Shown here: in pieces, positions 62,100 through 64,000 of the stretch
How positions within the stretch are numbered: the stretch's first letter is position 1
Layout of the letters: each line of letters opens with the position of its first letter
Source: Dugong dugon
Taxonomy: Eukaryota > Chordata > Mammalia > Sirenia > Dugongidae
Assembly: GCA_030035585.1 (NCBI GenBank)
Contig: CM057465.1
Location: 27,980,001-28,044,000 of the forward strand
Direction of reading: 5' to 3'
DNA: 64,000 nt
Made by a program: the position numbers and the translations under genes
The notes under the pieces: model-generated
Databases searched by the model: none
What the model saw: the letters and a program-made list of their open reading frames with translations, nothing else
Told to the model about the DNA's origin: nothing

Positions 62100-62712
62100 A
62101 TTAACATTATTTTTTAAAATCTAGCCATGAAATACTATCCAAGTATTCCATAGCTTACTTATCCATTATCTTCTTAGTGGTCATTCAAATTATTTATAAA
62201 TTTTCACTATTATAAATAATATTGCAGTGAACATATTTTTTACATGACTCTTCACAGATGTGAGAGAGATTCACTAGGAAATATACTTAGAAGTAGAATT
62301 TCTGGACTGTAGAGCAGGCATAACCTCAATTTTACTCGATATTGCTAATTTACTCCCCCAAATAGTTATATCAGTTTATACTCTCATTCTTTCTCCACAT
62401 CTTGTTTTAGTCAGATTTTAAATTTTTATCAATCCGATAGATGTGAAATGACACACAATAACCCTGGTGGTGCAGTGGTTAAGAGCTACAGCTGCTAACC
62501 AACAGGTAGGCAGTTCGAATCCACCAGGCGCTCCCTGGAAACCCTATGGGGCAGTTCTACTCTGTCCTACAGGGTCACTATGAGTCAGAATCCACTTGAC
62601 AGCAAGGGGTTTGGGTTTTTGGCTTGATTACTAATGTGTTTGAACATACTCATACATTTATCGGATATTTGGGTCTCCTGTGAATTTGTCTATTATTTTC
62701 CCATCTTCCTGT
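62100..62712 (-). mobile_element. old L1 3' portion, split by an AfroSINE
   Basis: CTTACTTATCCATTATCTTC, ATAATATTGCAGTGAACATA and, after the SINE, GTGTTTGAACATACTCATAC and ATTTGTCTATTATTTTCCC. Reversed L1-like order. Confidence 0.6.
62460..62621 (+). repeat. AfroSINE
   Basis: ACCCTGGTGGTGCAGTGGTT head, GCAGTTCGAATCCACCAGGC B-box, GGGTCACTATGAGTCAGAAT tail. Well preserved. Confidence 0.93.
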
Positions 62713-64000
62713 TGGATTGGTTGTCTATATATATATTTTTTATTTTATTGTGTTTTAGGTGAAAGTTTACAGCGTAAATTAGTGTCTCGTTAAAAAAATA
62801 TATACACAAATTGTTATGTGACATTGGTTGCAATCCCTGCAATGTGTCAGCACTCTCCCCCTTTCCCTTTTACACAGTGGGTTCCCTGTGTCCATTTGTC
62901 CAGGTTGCCTCTCCCTTCCTGCCTTCTAGTCTTTGCTTTTGGGCAGGTATTGTCCATTTGGTCTTGTTTACTTGCTTGAACTAAGAAGGACGTCTCCCAT
63001 ATGTGTTACTGTTTGTTTTATAAGCCTATCTAATCTTTGGCTAAAAGGCGAACTTCAGGAGTGGCTTCAGTTCTAAGTTAGCAGGGTGTCTGGTGGCCAT
63101 AGTCTCTAGGGTAACTCCAGTCACCATCAGACCAGTAAGTCTAGTCTTTTTTTGTGAATTTGAATTTTGTTCTACATTTTTCTTCCCCTCTGTTCGGGAC
63201 CCTCTGTTGTGATCCCTGTCACAGCAGTCGGTGGTGGTAGCTGGCACCATTTAGTTCTTCAGGGCTCAGGCTGGTGGAGGCTGTGATTCATGTGGTCCAT
63301 TAGTCCTTTGGACTAGTATTTTCCTTGTGTCTTTGATTTTCTTCATAATCTTTTACTCCAGATGAGACGGGACCAATAGATGTATCTTGGACGGCTGCTT
63401 GCAAGCTTTTAAGACGCAGACGCTACTCACCAAAGTAGGATGTAGAACATTTTCTTTACTAACTGTTATGCCAGTTGATCTAGATGTCCCCCATGCCATG
63501 GTCCCCAGCCCTCAGCCCCAGTAACTCGGTGCCTCAAGGTGTTTGGATGTGTCTAGGAAGCTTCTATATCTTCCCTTGGTCAAGTTCGGCTGACTTCCTC
63601 TATATTGTGTTGTCATTCCTTTCACTAAGGTGAACTCTTGTTTATTATTTAATTAGTGATTTCCTCTCCCCTCTTCACGACAATCAAAATTTGTTTTTTT
63701 CTGTGTGCAAACTTTTTCTTGGGTTTTATAACAGTGGTCTCATACAAATTTGTCCTTCTGTGATTAACTTATTTCACTCAGCATAATGCCCTCCAGATTC
63801 ATCCATGTTGTGAGATGTTTCTCTGATTCATCATTGTTCTTTATTTTTGCATAGTATTCCATTGTCTGTATGTACTATAATTTGCTTATCCATTCATCTG
63901 TTGATGGGCACTTAGGTTGTTTCCATCTTTTTGCTATTGTGAACAGTGCTGCAATGAACATGAGTATGCATATGTCTATTCCTGTGCCTGCTCTTATCTA
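62713..64000 (-). mobile_element. L1 3' UTR and ORF2 end, minus strand, cut by window edge
   Basis: Left end is a T-rich reversed tail, then a GTGAAAGTTTACAGCGTAAA terminus. Further right are CTTGCAAGCTTTTAAGACGC and, from about 63.75 kb, reversed ORF2 C-terminal text (TTATTTCACTCAGCATAATG, GATGGGCACTTAGGTTG). It continues beyond the window. Confidence 0.88.

Noticed and set aside
44696..64000. Search for the next gene (TBC1D15 is expected downstream in mammals)
   Set aside because: No exon-like sequence of TBC1D15 was recognised; the gene probably begins beyond the right edge.

Overview
The window is vertebrate nuclear DNA, almost certainly from an afrotherian mammal and most likely an elephant or close relative. 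Three things point there: many copies of a tRNA-derived SINE of the AfroSINE type, a BovB-like RTE element whose 3' end matches the SINE tail, and a long L1 with young-looking 3' ends elsewhere. Mammal-wide repeats (MIR, L2, hAT-Charlie, Tigger-like, ERVL-MaLR LTRs) fill in the background. No operons, phage or CRISPR arrays are present.

One protein-coding gene is well supported: RAB21, on the + strand. Its CpG-rich promoter lies at about 18.13-18.5 kb. Seven coding exons (18507-18656, 30885-30944, 31645-31752, 34607-34670, 40961-41015, 41511-41599, 44553-44695) join in frame to give a 222-residue small GTPase. All G-box motifs are present, with a C-terminal CCSSG for geranylgeranylation. The gene is about 26 kb from start to stop codon, with introns of 12228, 700, 2854, 6290, 495 and 2953 bp. 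The 3' UTR begins at 44696; its true end cannot be fixed from sequence alone.

Layout: 1-4.4 kb is repeat-rich intergenic DNA with an ERV-L gag-like fragment, a MaLR-type LTR, MLT1, MIR, MER20-like and SINE copies. From 4.48 to 12.08 kb lies a near full-length but dead L1 (+). From 12.57 to 14.4 kb two MaLR elements lie head to head. From 14.5 to 17.5 kb there are an L2, nested L1 3' ends and clustered SINEs. RAB21 occupies 18.1 to about 46.2 kb and carries a dead RTE in intron 4. Downstream to 64 kb is AT-rich intergenic DNA with Tigger-like elements, nested L1 pieces, LTRs and SINEs, and a minus-strand L1 that runs off the right edge.

I found no convincing undescribed gene system. The most notable anomalies are structural: a roughly 97-bp direct duplication flanking one SINE, a perfect 145-bp tandem duplication at an L1 3' end, a Tigger-like element with a GC-rich interior just 3' of RAB21, an RTE that has lost almost all of its endonuclease, and a 17-C homopolymer serving as the polypyrimidine tract of RAB21 exon 5.
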